NCBI GenBank assembly: GCA_023957215.1
Contig: JAMLHH010000011.1
Span: forward strand, 22,015 to 86,014
Direction: 5' to 3'
Origin: Chitinophagales bacterium
GTDB lineage: Bacteria; Bacteroidota; Bacteroidia; Chitinophagales; JADIYW01
DNA: 64,000 bases
A model generated the notes under the pieces. The model was not told the origin of the DNA. It ran no database searches and was given only the letters and a program-made list of their open reading frames with translations. Both the position numbers and the translations under genes were made by a program. Every line of letters begins with the position of its first letter. Position 1 is the stretch's first letter. Shown here in pieces: positions 15,349-25,653 of this stretch.

Positions 15349-17313
15349 TCAGCCTTGGATTTTTAATTTCAATGCTTCTTCTTTCAGTTCCTTTTCGATT
15401 GTAGCAAATTTATTTTTCCGATAGTTTTCTATCATTTCCGATTGTAGAGATTTTTTATCTATCGGATGGTGTGTTTGTATGAGTTCTATCATTTTTTGTT
15501 GTTTGTTGAGATTCAAAATGAGCTGTAAATGTGCATCTTCTAATTCTTCCACCTCTGCAATAAAAGCTTTTACATTTTTTACCTTTTTTACTTCTAAATA
15601 TACACGGACAATTTGTCCATATATTTTATCTAAGAGTGGAAAGAAATACGAGTATGCTTTGTCAAATCTCTCACGAATAAAATCCAAATCGGGATGAGTA
15701 TTGGAAAACAATCTATTGAGTTGCCCAACAAATTGCTCCGCTAAAAGATGAAGTTCTTCAAACTGCTTTGCGGATGTATCTGCCCAGTCTATATATTTCG
15801 TCTTAAAGCTTCTTCGTGCATTGGGTGAATAGGTACGTATGTGTTTTTGCCAAAGGAAATGTACTTCTTGCCAAACAAAAGCTTCTACTATCAACTGGGA
15901 CAAATATTCACCTGTTGCATTTTCCAATTTTCGGGTGAGCCGGTCTCCACTGATTTGATTTTCCGCAAATTCGATGATAGAATGATTACTTCTCAATCCA
16001 TTTAGCCGGATAGGATTTAGCAAAACCAAGCCCTCCAAACCTGTCAATCTGGATAAAGCTACGTAAGCTTGCCCCTGTGCAAAAACTCCCGAAATATCTA
16101 AGACCGCTTTTTCAAAGGTCAGCCCTTGGCTTTTATGCACGGTAATTGCCCAAGCTAATTTTAACGGAAATTGTGTGAAGGTCCCTAAAACCTCCTCTTT
16201 AATCTTTTTGGTATTGGGTTCTATATCATATCGGATATTTTGCCAGTCGTACTTTTCTACTTTGATTTCAGTTCCTTCATCAGAAAACCGGACATAAATT
16301 TCATCGTAGGTCAACTTGCTCACCTGTCCTATTTTGCCGTTGTAATATCTTTTATGTGGTGATAAATCATTTTTGACAAACATCACTTGCGCTCCAACTT
16401 TTAGCTCAAGCGTTTCTTCTATCGGATACAGTTTAAAAGGAAAATCCTTGTCAATAGTAGCGTGATAACTGTACGTTTTTTCTTCAATCGCGTCTAAAGA
16501 TTCCTGATTGATTTCATCAGCCTTATTGTTATGAGTTGTAATAACAATGTAGTTTTCATGAGCTTGAATATCAAAATCAGCTTGTACATACTCATTGAGT
16601 GTTTCTACGTCATCATAGGTGATAAAATTATCTCTCAGGTGATCTAAGATTTCTATAAAATGAGGATTGTTTTGACGATATATCGTTTTCAACTCGATAT
16701 AAACAGGTGGGTTATTTTGTAAAACCTTGGCATTAAAGAAAAAGATATTCGGGTAATATTTGCTCAAGATCTGCCATTCATCATTTTTAACGACCGGTGG
16801 TAATTGCCACAAATCACCAATAAATAAAACTTGTACATTTCCAAAAGGTCTTTGATCGTTTCTAATAAATCTGAGAAAAAAATCCATTGCATCCAATACA
16901 TCCGCTCTCAGCATGCTCACTTCATCAATCACCAAAAGTTCCAAATTCCTGATGATAGAGCGTTTATTTCCACGCATTGTGAAATGTTTTCTCAGCGAAC
17001 TATGATTTTCCACACGGATAGAAGTCTGCATCCACTCAAAATCATCCGAGGGAATAAAACTTGCAAAAGGCAATTGAAAAAAGGAATGTATCGTCACACC
17101 TCCGGCATTCAAAGCCGCTATTCCTGTCGGTGCGACTACAACACAATTTTTATGTGTCGTCCGAATAATCTTTCTCAACAAGGTGGTTTTCCCAGTCCCT
17201 GCTTTCCCCGTTAAATACACGTTTTCATGAGTTTGATTCACAAACCTCAACACACGCCTTTGTATATCATCCATTTCTTCCGACATCCAGTCAAGATATA
17301 AATTTTTGGTCAT
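15349..17313 (-). CDS. Pif1-like superfamily 1B DNA helicase
   Basis: ATP-dependent 5'-3' DNA helicase of the Pif1/RecD-like group. Walker A LTGKAGTGKTTLLRKI at about 34-49, motif Ia VAPTGIAALNAGGVTIHSFF typical of Pif1, Walker B LLVIDEVSMLRADVLDAMD, motif III IGDLWQLPPV, motif IV-like YRQNNPHFI, and motifs V/VI WAITVHKSQGLTF and GQAYVALSRLTGLEGLVLL. The helicase core ends at about residue 450; the last 200 residues form a charged helical extension with no motif I recognise. 654 residues. Monocistronic. Confidence 0.93.
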   Translation of the reverse strand: MTKNLYLDWMSEEMDDIQRRVLRFVNQTHENVYLTGKAGTGKTTLLRKIIRTTHKNCVVVAPTGIAALNAGGVTIHSFFQLPFASFIPSDDFEWMQTSIRVENHSSLRKHFTMRGNKRSIIRNLELLVIDEVSMLRADVLDAMDFFLRFIRNDQRPFGNVQVLFIGDLWQLPPVVKNDEWQILSKYYPNIFFFNAKVLQNNPPVYIELKTIYRQNNPHFIEILDHLRDNFITYDDVETLNEYVQADFDIQAHENYIVITTHNNKADEINQESLDAIEEKTYSYHATIDKDFPFKLYPIEETLELKVGAQVMFVKNDLSPHKRYYNGKIGQVSKLTYDEIYVRFSDEGTEIKVEKYDWQNIRYDIEPNTKKIKEEVLGTFTQFPLKLAWAITVHKSQGLTFEKAVLDISGVFAQGQAYVALSRLTGLEGLVLLNPIRLNGLRSNHSIIEFAENQISGDRLTRKLENATGEYLSQLIVEAFVWQEVHFLWQKHIRTYSPNARRSFKTKYIDWADTSAKQFEELHLLAEQFVGQLNRLFSNTHPDLDFIRERFDKAYSYFFPLLDKIYGQIVRVYLEVKKVKNVKAFIAEVEELEDAHLQLILNLNKQQKMIELIQTHHPIDKKSLQSEMIENYRKNKFATIEKELKEEALKLKIQG

Positions 17314-17747
17314 CTAATATAATTTTTTACAAGACAGTTTTTTGTCATGGTGACAACTTATCTATATCACGCATTTTCTATCAAGCTAATTTCCTAATTG
17401 ATTCTCCGCACTGTTCCTCGCGCAGATATTGTTGTGTTATAATGTAAATGATTTATCAAGTAGTGGGGCTGAAAAGGAAGAGTCGGATGGAAGCTACCGG
17501 CTCAATTAATTTCTCTTTATGCTTGAAAAAGTAAAATCCTTCAGAAAATCAACGATTCCGACTTTAGTACCTTTCTTGCTAAAAACTGTGAGTGAGTATA
17601 TATTATGCATGAAGAAGTTTTGAAAATGTGTTACTTCTACAATTGTGGAGACTAATGATTTTGAAACTAATAAGGTGAATTATATTCTAATATGATATCT
17701 GCTATGATAGTGTATAATTCTTTATAAGGTTAATTCTAATAAGCACT

Positions 17748-17918
17748 ATGCAAAATAGAGATTTGGATGTTGCTTTTTTGAAACGATTATTAATAGATTT
17801 TATGCTCAAGAAACGTCAATTACAGTTTGATTGGAATCAACTTGCATTGACTAAACAGGATAGACATTATTTCAAAAATATTAATTTTCATTTTGCTTTA
17901 TTACCCTGTCTATTATAG
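17748..17918 (+). CDS. Possible small ORF, 56 residues, unsupported
   Basis: A 56-codon frame from ATG 17748 to TAG 17916 codes for a basic, partly amphipathic peptide (MQNRDLDVAFLKRLLIDF start). I know no relative. It lies in the 760-base gap between the helicase and amtB, which otherwise contains only AT-rich sequence with no clear promoter, RNA or repeat. Could be chance. Confidence 0.2.
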   Translation: MQNRDLDVAFLKRLLIDFMLKKRQLQFDWNQLALTKQDRHYFKNINFHFALLPCLL

Positions 17919-18076
17919 TTATTGGTATTAGTAATCCTAATATTTTTAAAAAATAATTCTGATATTTTTTAATTTTAAATAGATTTATTGATTTTTTTAC
18001 AAAAAAAGTTGATTTATTTTTGATTCTAATGCATAAATTGGGCTAAAGTTATTTAAAAACATTAAAAATTTTAATT

Positions 18077-19405
18077 ATGAGTATTAGAAAGTCGTATTTA
18101 ATTCCATTTTTGTTGTTAATGGGAATTGTAGTAGCCGGAGCCTTTGATCCGGGTCAATCTATGGTAGGAACAACATCAGGTAAGATCAACACAGGCGATG
18201 TTGCCTGGATGATAATTGCCACAGCATTAGTTATGATTATGACACCCGGATTAGGTTTATTCTATGGTGGTCTTGCCAATCGAAAGAATATTATCTCAAC
18301 GGTTTTGCAAGTTTTATCTTTAGGTATCATTAGCATCGTATTTGGATTTAGCTTATGCTTTGGAGAAGATTTAGGTGGCTGGGGAATTATCGGGAATCCA
18401 TTTTCATACTTTATGTTTAGAAATGTCACATTGACACCTCAAGAAGGTGCCTCAATTCCTTTTATATTATATGCCATGTTTCAGCTAAAGTTTGCTATCA
18501 TCACACCGGCATTAATAACGGGTTCTTTTGCACAACGTGTAAAATTTTCTTCCTATTTATTATTTATCGTACTTTTCTTTATTTTTATTTATGCTCCATT
18601 GTGCCACATGACTTGGCATACGAAAGGATTATTGTATAGTTTTGGAGTGCTTGACTTTGCCGGCGGAACAGTAGTACATTTAAGTGCTGGATTCGCCGCT
18701 TTGGCGGGAGCAATATTTTTGGGCCCGAGAAGAACTCAAGAACGCTCACATGAATATTCAAATATTCCACTGATTATCATTGGTACGGGGTTATTATGGT
18801 TCGGATGGTTTGGGTTTAATGCGGGTTCTGCACTTGCTTGTAATACAGTCGCTGTTAATGCAATAGCTACTACAAATACGGCTGCTGCTTCTGCCATGGT
18901 AGCATGGGTATTTTTGGATGCTTTATTGGGTAAAAAGATTTCTGCAATAGGAGCTTGTGTCGGAGCAGTAGTGGGTTTAGTAGCCATCACACCTGCCTGT
19001 GGATTTGTAAATACCGGAGAAAGTATTGCTATTGGTGCTATTTCTGCTATTGTTAGTAATTTTGCAGTACACTATAAAAATAAATCTACATTAGATGATA
19101 CATTAGATGTTTTTCCATGTCATGGTGTTGGTGGAATTATGGGTATAATATTTACAGGTATTTTTGCTGCTGACTATGGTACAGGTATTACTGATTTTGG
19201 GTTAGCTTACGGACAGACTAAGACATTTTTTGCAGAAATGATTGCATTAGTTTGTGTTGCTACATTTGTATTTATAGGTTCTTATGCATTATATTTTATT
19301 ACAAATAAGATAAAGCCTATGAGAGTAAACGAAAGAGAAGAAGAATTAGGTTTGGATATTTCTCAACATGGCGAAAGCTATAATCCATTCAAAATAAACT
19401 CATAG
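18077..19405 (+). CDS. amtB: Ammonium transporter
   Basis: Amt/Mep/Rh channel for ammonium uptake across the inner membrane. 442 residues with an N-terminal signal-like helix, a GDVAWMIIATALVMIMTPGLGLFYGGL start of the transport domain, and about eleven transmembrane helices. The conserved pore histidines are in FAGGTVVHLSAG and FPCHGVGGIMG. A short acidic tail ends the protein. No glnK (PII) gene adjoins it, which is unusual outside this phylum. The porin gene downstream runs the same way but is separated by a MITE-like insertion. Confidence 0.96.
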   Translation: MSIRKSYLIPFLLLMGIVVAGAFDPGQSMVGTTSGKINTGDVAWMIIATALVMIMTPGLGLFYGGLANRKNIISTVLQVLSLGIISIVFGFSLCFGEDLGGWGIIGNPFSYFMFRNVTLTPQEGASIPFILYAMFQLKFAIITPALITGSFAQRVKFSSYLLFIVLFFIFIYAPLCHMTWHTKGLLYSFGVLDFAGGTVVHLSAGFAALAGAIFLGPRRTQERSHEYSNIPLIIIGTGLLWFGWFGFNAGSALACNTVAVNAIATTNTAAASAMVAWVFLDALLGKKISAIGACVGAVVGLVAITPACGFVNTGESIAIGAISAIVSNFAVHYKNKSTLDDTLDVFPCHGVGGIMGIIFTGIFAADYGTGITDFGLAYGQTKTFFAEMIALVCVATFVFIGSYALYFITNKIKPMRVNEREEELGLDISQHGESYNPFKINS

Positions 19406-19416
19406 CAGTCGTTTAT

Positions 19417-19573
19417 CCCGGATTCGGCAATGGAGTTTTTTATAACTCAAATGGCTGATTATCAGATAGACAATGTCAAAATCTTCTAACGCTAAACATT
19501 AGGAGGAAAGTGATACAAAACTCTGATAACCATATAATTGAAATCAAATCATTTTTTTATTACTGAATCCGGG
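19417..19573. mobile_element. MITE-like element, 157 bp
   Basis: Terminal inverted repeats start CCCGGATTCGGCAAT on the left (19417-19431) and CCCGGATTCAGTAAT on the right, reading inward (19573-19559): 13 of 15 positions match. The element is flanked by a direct repeat TTTAT (19412-19416 and 19574-19578), a probable 5-bp target duplication. It carries no reading frame, so it would be mobilised in trans. It lies 11 bases after the amtB stop codon. The rest of the 19406-19754 gap shows only a small CTTCAT...ATGAAG hairpin near 19650. Confidence 0.65.
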
Positions 19574-19754
19574 TTTATTTCAGGTACAGTTAGTTTGTGT
19601 GCCTAGACCATGATATTATATATAGATGAAGATAACAGAAAGGATGCTTCATTCTACTGTATGAAGGTATAATGTGAAAAATATTAAGACCAATAAAATT
19701 CTATATATCAGATTGAACAACAAATTATTCATCAACAAATAAAAATTAAAGACT

Positions 19755-20885
19755 ATGAAAAGAATGATGCTATTATTGATGCTTGGACTATTGGTAGAGT
19801 TGGGTGTAACTGCAAAAAGTAATATTGATTTAATAGATTCTTCATTAGTGGGGAAAATTGATAAGTGGCAGTCAGCGTTACCCTTGAATTTTGCAGGCTC
19901 CGTAGATGCTTATGTTCAAACTAATTTTGTTCCAAAACAAACCAACGATGTTTTAAATGAGGTTTTTTCTCATAAAGCAAACTCTTTCCAATTAGGAATG
20001 ATAAATTTTATGCTGTCTAAAGAAATTAAAAAAGTTGGATTTATGGCAGATGTTGGCTTTGGTCCAAGAGCAGATGTTGCGAACAATACACTATATTCAA
20101 GTTCCATTATTGCTATTAAGCAACTCTATGTGACTTATACTCCGGCAGACTGGATACAGTTTACCTTGGGAAATTTCAGTACCTTCTTTGGATATGAGGT
20201 GATTGAGCCTGAAAAAAACTTTCATTATTCCACTTCTTTAGGTTTCCAAAATGGTCCGTTCTATCATACCGGGTTCAAAGCGAATTTTACTAAAGAAAAA
20301 TTCAACTTTTTAGTAGGTATTTTTGATGATACAGACCACAAAAGTGATAATGACAGAAATAAATTTGTAGGTACACAATTAGGCTATTCCGGCGATAAAA
20401 TAAGCGGATATCTAAACTGGATAGGAGGTAATCAATCTGATTTAAGTGATACTACAAATGCCTATAAAGATTATAAATCTTCTTTAGGATTTACAGGAAC
20501 AGCAAATTTGGGTAAGAAAGAAAAGGGTTTAATGGTTTTGGATTTTGCATGGCATCGTTTCAGATATAAACAAGACAAGGGCGATGATGCTACACATACC
20601 CAAAATTTTATTACCTATTTGTATGGAAGATATAATATAAAAGATAACTTTGGAATAGGCGCAAGACTTGGCTATTCCAATGCCGGAGTTGCTTATGCTC
20701 TGCCACTTGCTGCTAAACATTTTGTTGATATTACAATTACCGGAAATATTACAATCAGCGATTTTTTAAGAGTGGTGCCTGAGTTCAGAATGGATTATGC
20801 TGATAGAAAAGTATATACAAATAGAATGGGTAATAATAACAATTTTCAGCACAGACTATTATTAGCTACAATTTTCTCGTTCTAA
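19755..20885 (+). CDS. Outer membrane beta-barrel porin (BBP2-like)
   Basis: Signal peptide of about 20 residues (MKRMMLLLMLGLLVELGVTA) followed by repeating amphipathic strands and a C-terminal aromatic residue (ATIFSF), as outer membrane porins have. FAGSVDAYVQTNF at the start of the barrel, IKQLYVTYTPADWIQFTLGNF and DFLRVVPEFRMDYADRK fit the 'putative beta-barrel porin-2' family. Placed after amtB in the same orientation; in Bacteroidota such porins often accompany ammonium transporters, suggesting a linked role in nitrogen uptake. 376 residues. Confidence 0.83.
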   Translation: MKRMMLLLMLGLLVELGVTAKSNIDLIDSSLVGKIDKWQSALPLNFAGSVDAYVQTNFVPKQTNDVLNEVFSHKANSFQLGMINFMLSKEIKKVGFMADVGFGPRADVANNTLYSSSIIAIKQLYVTYTPADWIQFTLGNFSTFFGYEVIEPEKNFHYSTSLGFQNGPFYHTGFKANFTKEKFNFLVGIFDDTDHKSDNDRNKFVGTQLGYSGDKISGYLNWIGGNQSDLSDTTNAYKDYKSSLGFTGTANLGKKEKGLMVLDFAWHRFRYKQDKGDDATHTQNFITYLYGRYNIKDNFGIGARLGYSNAGVAYALPLAAKHFVDITITGNITISDFLRVVPEFRMDYADRKVYTNRMGNNNNFQHRLLLATIFSF

Positions 20886-20990
20886 AATAAATGTGTAAGT
20901 TTTCATTCTCATACTTTTGATATTTTCCATTGCCCTTAATAGACAAAATTTGAGTACTAAAAGTTTGGATGTATAAGGTAGAAGATTTTA

Positions 20991-23441
20991 TTATGGATCG
21001 ACATCTAAAACAATTCTGACATTTTTATAAGTGTCATATTGATACATCAGCAAACTTACTTCCTCAATTGCTTTTTTTGCTAAAAGTATTTGTTTGTTAT
21101 TGCGTTCTAACTTTAAGAGAATATCTCTGATATATTTCCCTTTGATTTTAGAAACAGAAGGAATAGATGGATGTAAACAGTCTCCGATTTTTCTCAATTG
21201 CAACTGTTTATGTATAAAATGTGTAGCTTCATCTACCACTCTATAATCGCTATGTCTCATAGAGATATGTATTAGCTTTACATAAGGCGGATAATTGTAT
21301 TTTGCACGTTCTTGTAGTTCTTGTTCATAAAAATTAGCTATATTTCTCTCTTGTAAAAAGTGGACAATTGGATGCTGTATATTAGAAATTTGTATGGCTA
21401 CAGTACCCTGTTTTTCCATCCGTCCGGCACGGCCACTCACTTGTGACAATAGTTGATAAGCTCTTTCGATTGCCCGAAACTCAGGGTAATATAAAAGAGC
21501 ATCTGCACTCAAAACACCTACTAAGTCCACATTTTTAAAGTCCAAACCCTTTGTGACCATCTGTGTACCTACTAAAATATCGGCTTCTCCATCTTCAAAT
21601 TTTTGAATGATACTTTCATACGCATTTTTACTTTTGGCAGTATCGTAATCTAATCTCAATACTTTGGCATCAGGAAAAACTGCTTTCAAATCGTCTTCGA
21701 CACGTTCTGTGCCTATACCGCGCATCGCCAATAGGGTAGAACCACACTCTGCACACTTTTTAGGAATATGAGTAGAATAGCCACAATAGTGACATCGGAG
21801 CTGTTCGGTGTTTTTGTGAAAGGTCAGACTGACATCACAATGCCTGCATTCCGGTATCCAGCCACAATTGAGACAAGTGATATATGGTGCATAGCCACGT
21901 CTGTTTTGAAAGATGATGACCTGTTTTTTTTGCGCAATTATTTCAGCTATTTTATCTTGAAGAGTCTGTGTCAAAAGGCCTGTCAATTGTTTCTTTTTAC
22001 GGGCTTCCTGTAAGTCTATAAATTCCAATTGAGGTAAAGGAACTTCACTGTAACGAGTCAGCATGCTGACTTTTGCATACTTATGACTTTGTACATTGAC
22101 CCACGTCTCAATGGAGGGTGTCGCACTTCCTAAAAGTACTTTTGCCCGACTGATATTAGCTAAAAGGATAGCGCAATCTCTCCCCTGATATCTCGGTGCA
22201 GGATCTTTTTGCTTGTAAGAAGTGTCGTGTTCCTCATCTACTATGATAAGTCCCAAATTTTTAAAAGGTAAAAAAATGGCTGAGCGGGCACCGACAATGA
22301 CATTATACTCCCGACTGATGACTTTTAACCATGTCTCCACTCTTTCTGCCGGATTGTATTTGGAGTGATAGACACCGATTTTTCCTAAGAGCTTTTCTAC
22401 TCTTTTGACCAATTGCGATGTCAAAGCAATTTCAGGTACTAAAAACAAAACTTGTTTTCCTTGTTGTAAAACATCTTGTATCAGCTTGACATAGACATGG
22501 GTTTTACCCGAAGCTGTAACTCCGTGTAGCAAGACAACCTCTTTCGTTTTAAGATGGGTTTTGATTTCTTGATAAGCAGTTTCCTGCATAGAACTGAGTG
22601 TAATAGGTTCGATGACTATTTTTTCATCCTGCACTCTTGAAATGACTTTTTCCTCATTGATAAAGATATTTTCTTTTACCAATGCAGCATGTACCGCACC
22701 ATTGATATTGGATTCCCGTAAAAGTTGACTTCTTGAAACCCAAGTATTTTGAGGATATTTATAGAGAAAATACAAAAGTAAATCTGTCTGTTTGGGACTT
22801 CTTTTCTTCTGTTCAAATAAATCTTTCTGCTCGTCGGAATTTTCGATATATTTTGGAAGTAGTCTTGTGAAAGTTTCGGTTTTAGGTTGGTATTTTTCTT
22901 CCACAAACTCTTGTAAAGCAATCACTTCTTTCTCTATCAGACTTTTGATAACCTTTGCAACCGTCTTTTTCTGTAAGATAGCCTGAATGTCTTTCAAGGT
23001 CAATATCTCTTGATGCTCAAAAGCTTCTGCAATCAAATATTCATCATCCGATAAGTTCAAAATATCCAGTTGAGAATCAGGGTATTTGATATAAATGGTC
23101 TCACTGTCAGGTCTGAAAAATGATGGTAGAGCAGCCGTCATTACTTCTCCGATGCTACAACAATAATATTCTGCCATCCATTCCCAAAAACGCAATTGAT
23201 TTTCGGTAACGATAGGCTCTAAATCTACTACGTCCAAAATGTCTTTGACCTGATAATGAGCCGGTTTTTGTTGGTGTAAGCTTTTTACTATGGCGGTATA
23301 AAGCTTTCTTTTCCCAAATTGCACTTCGACACGCATCCCGATTTGTATCAAATTTTGCCATTTAACAGGAATGCTATATGTAAAAGCCCCTTTCACTGAA
23401 AGGGGAAGAATGACATCACAAAAATGAATACCTGCCGTCAA
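20991..23441 (-). CDS. priA: Primosomal replication restart helicase PriA
   Basis: Reloads the replisome at stalled forks. N-terminal 3'-end-binding domain (FCDVILPLSVKGAFTYSIP), Walker A LLHGVTASGKTHVY, Walker B IIVDEEHDTSYKQ, then LLGSATPSIET. The paired zinc-binding region has eight Cys within CLNCGWIPECRHCD and CHYCGY...CAECGS. The C-terminal helicase half shows GTQMVTKGLDF and SQVSGRAGR. 816 residues, full length. Monocistronic and convergent with the porin gene, without an obvious terminator between them. Confidence 0.97.
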   Translation of the reverse strand: MTAGIHFCDVILPLSVKGAFTYSIPVKWQNLIQIGMRVEVQFGKRKLYTAIVKSLHQQKPAHYQVKDILDVVDLEPIVTENQLRFWEWMAEYYCCSIGEVMTAALPSFFRPDSETIYIKYPDSQLDILNLSDDEYLIAEAFEHQEILTLKDIQAILQKKTVAKVIKSLIEKEVIALQEFVEEKYQPKTETFTRLLPKYIENSDEQKDLFEQKKRSPKQTDLLLYFLYKYPQNTWVSRSQLLRESNINGAVHAALVKENIFINEEKVISRVQDEKIVIEPITLSSMQETAYQEIKTHLKTKEVVLLHGVTASGKTHVYVKLIQDVLQQGKQVLFLVPEIALTSQLVKRVEKLLGKIGVYHSKYNPAERVETWLKVISREYNVIVGARSAIFLPFKNLGLIIVDEEHDTSYKQKDPAPRYQGRDCAILLANISRAKVLLGSATPSIETWVNVQSHKYAKVSMLTRYSEVPLPQLEFIDLQEARKKKQLTGLLTQTLQDKIAEIIAQKKQVIIFQNRRGYAPYITCLNCGWIPECRHCDVSLTFHKNTEQLRCHYCGYSTHIPKKCAECGSTLLAMRGIGTERVEDDLKAVFPDAKVLRLDYDTAKSKNAYESIIQKFEDGEADILVGTQMVTKGLDFKNVDLVGVLSADALLYYPEFRAIERAYQLLSQVSGRAGRMEKQGTVAIQISNIQHPIVHFLQERNIANFYEQELQERAKYNYPPYVKLIHISMRHSDYRVVDEATHFIHKQLQLRKIGDCLHPSIPSVSKIKGKYIRDILLKLERNNKQILLAKKAIEEVSLLMYQYDTYKNVRIVLDVDP

Positions 23442-23523
23442 ATTTTTAGATTTTCTGGAAGACTAAAATAAACATAAAACTTTGTTGATTTGTAAAAAGT
23501 GAAAGATACCTGTATCGACAGAT

Positions 23524-24153
23524 TTATTTTCTTTTCAATTTTGAAAAAAGAATGGGAATAAATGGAAAGAGTGCGATGAATAAAATGATATAACCGATAT
23601 TATTTTTCACAAAAGGCAGATCGCCAAAGAAATACCCCAATAAAGTTAAAGAGGATATCCACAGGATAGCACCAATGACACTGAAATAAAAATATTTTGC
23701 CCTATCCATTTTCCCGATACCTGCGATAAAAGGAACAAAACTTCTTACGATGGGGAAGAAACGACATAAAATCACTGCCATTCCCCCATGTTTTTGATAA
23801 AATTGTTCTGCCGCCGAAATATTTTCAGGCTTGACAAAAGGCATTTTACCGGATCTGATGATACGTCGTCCATAGCGATTTCCAATGTAGTAGCTCAACA
23901 TATTCCCCAAGATAGCACCCGATACAAGAAATACATTGACCCAAAAAATATTGAGACTGACACTACTTTTTGCAGATAAAGCACCAATGGCTAAAAGCAA
24001 AGTATCTCCGGGAAGAAAAGTCATAAAAATGATACCTGTTTCAGAAAAAACTATCAAAAAAAGAAGCAGATAAGCCCAAAAACCCATTTGAGCAACGATG
24101 AGTGACAAAGAAGTGTCTAAATGAAGTAAGATATCTTTTAAGGTGTCTAACAT
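23524..24153 (-). CDS. DedA family membrane protein
   Basis: 209 residues, about five hydrophobic segments. DedA/VTT features: FSETGIIFMTFLPGDTLLLAIGALSA, GNMLSYYIGNRYGRRI, FYQKHGGMAVILCRFFPIVRSFVPFIAGIGKMDRAKYFYF, and GYFFGDLPFVKNN. Family members act in the inner membrane, some as lipid-carrier (undecaprenyl phosphate or phosphatidylethanolamine) flippases. A paralogue at 28318-28962 lies about 4 kb away. The gap to fbaB (24154-24511) holds AT-rich sequence and the fbaB promoter box only. Confidence 0.93.
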   Translation of the reverse strand: MLDTLKDILLHLDTSLSLIVAQMGFWAYLLLFLIVFSETGIIFMTFLPGDTLLLAIGALSAKSSVSLNIFWVNVFLVSGAILGNMLSYYIGNRYGRRIIRSGKMPFVKPENISAAEQFYQKHGGMAVILCRFFPIVRSFVPFIAGIGKMDRAKYFYFSVIGAILWISSLTLLGYFFGDLPFVKNNIGYIILFIALFPFIPILFSKLKRK

Positions 24154-24480
24154 CTTTATAATAATAGAAAGTGCTGTATTTTAAAACGATAAACTTCCCT
24201 CTATGAATTATGTATTAAGATACAATCGTTGGGGAATAAGAAAAACGTAGTCTCTAAGTGCCTGAAAAATATATTTGTCTGAAATAGGGTATTGGTACTT
24301 TTTTTATCCATTATTGTCTGTGTAAACTAAATTAATTTTAAATGCTCAAACTTAAATAAAATAACCATAAACGGTGAGATTTTTTGTTGATATTATACCT
24401 AATGAAAGTTAATTTTAAATCAGAGACTGGTTTTACAGATATTGTTAATAATTCATTTATAAAGCTAATCAGTAATTATA

Positions 24481-24488
24481 TATCTTTG
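24481..24488 (+). promoter_or_regulatory. -7 promoter element TATCTTTG for fbaB
   Basis: A perfect TAnnTTTG box ending 23 bases before the fbaB ATG. No TTG at ideal -33 spacing. Confidence 0.55.
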
Positions 24489-24511
24489 GGGCATTAAATA
24501 AAGAAATATCA

Positions 24512-25573
24512 ATGAATCGCAATCAAATTATCAAGTTAATTGGAGAAAAAGAAGCTTCTTATTTGTTGGATCATCAATCTAAAACTATTTTAAAAGAGAG
24601 TCTATACTTGCCGGGTGAAGATTTTGTAGATAGAGTTTGGACACAATCTAATCGAAGTTTACAAGTTTTGAGAAGTCTGCAAAGTTTATACGGTCATGGC
24701 CGTCTGGCTAATACCGGCTATCTCTCTATTTTGCCTGTTGATCAAGGTATAGAACATTCGGCAGGTGCAAGCTTTGCACCCAATCCTATGTTTTTCGATT
24801 CTGAAAATATTGTCAAATTAGCGATAGAAGGCGGTTGTAATGCCGTAGCCTCAACTTATGGCGTGTTGGGTTCAGTAGCAAGAAAATACGCCCACAAAAT
24901 ACCTTTTATCGTAAAACTCAATCACAATGAACTTCTTACTTATCCCAATACCTTTAATCAGGTCTTTTTTGGCACTGTAAAAAGCGCATGGAATATGGGA
25001 GCAGTGGCAGTCGGCGCTACAATTTATTTCGGTAGTGAAGATTCAAGAAGGCAAATTGTAGAAATAGCTGAAGCTTTTGAATATGCGCACGAATTAGGAA
25101 TGGCTACCATTCTTTGGTGTTATTTGAGAAATAATGATTTCAAAAAGGACGGTGTAGATTATCATACGGCGTCAGATATTTCTTCACAAGCAAATCATAT
25201 TGGTGTTACAATACAAGCGGATATCATCAAACAAAAACTTTCTACCAATAACGGTGGTTTTAAAGCTATCAAGTTTGGTAAAACACACGATAAAGTTTAT
25301 TCAGAATTGACAAGCGAACATCCTATTGATATCAACAGGTATCAAGTAGCAAATTGTTATATGGGACGTGTAGGGCTTATCAATTCCGGCGGAGCATCAG
25401 AGGGTGATTCAGATTTGGCAGAAGCTGTAAAAACCGCTATCATCAATAAGAGAGCTGGTGGTCAAGGCTTGATTTCCGGTAGAAAAGCTTTCCAAAAACC
25501 ATTTGTAGAAGGTGTGAATCTACTAAATACTATTCAAGATATCTATCTCAGCGAGGATGTCAATATTGCGTAA
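24512..25573 (+). CDS. fbaB: Class I fructose-bisphosphate aldolase (FbaB type)
   Basis: Cleaves fructose 1,6-bisphosphate via a lysine Schiff base without metal. The archaeal/DhnA-like TIM barrel is seen in [64 protein letters not shown], and [14 protein letters not shown], with the C-terminal phosphate site [12 protein letters not shown] and [18 protein letters not shown]. 353 residues, normal for this class. Own promoter; followed by a heptamer repeat and an IS3 remnant. Confidence 0.94.
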   Translation: MNRNQIIKLIGEKEASYLLDHQSKTILKESLYLPGEDFVDRVWTQSNRSLQVLRSLQSLYGHGRLANTGYLSILPVDQGIEHSAGASFAPNPMFFDSENIVKLAIEGGCNAVASTYGVLGSVARKYAHKIPFIVKLNHNELLTYPNTFNQVFFGTVKSAWNMGAVAVGATIYFGSEDSRRQIVEIAEAFEYAHELGMATILWCYLRNNDFKKDGVDYHTASDISSQANHIGVTIQADIIKQKLSTNNGGFKAIKFGKTHDKVYSELTSEHPIDINRYQVANCYMGRVGLINSGGASEGDSDLAEAVKTAIINKRAGGQGLISGRKAFQKPFVEGVNLLNTIQDIYLSEDVNIA

Positions 25574-25595
25574 GTTTGTGTAGAGATAAGGTTTT

Positions 25596-25644
25596 AGATC
25601 CAAGAACCAAGAACCAAGAACCAAGATCCAAGAACCAAGAACCA
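25596..25644 (+). repeat. Heptamer tandem repeat (AGAACCA), seven units
   Basis: Seven 7-mers: five AGAACCA and two AGATCCA. Same unit and same unit count as the array after tRNA-Pro (15221-15269). Abuts the IS3 remnant. Confidence 0.85.
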
Positions 25645-25653
25645 TGTCCTTCC

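Noticed and set aside
16831..17214. 127-codon plus-strand ORF
   Set aside because: Antisense to the helicase ATPase domain.
17519..17625. Short plus-strand ORF starting MLEKVKSFRK
   Set aside because: About 34 codons, no relatives known and no promoter; most likely chance.
18000..18076. Sigma-54 promoter upstream of amtB
   Set aside because: No GG-N10-GC spaced element could be found.
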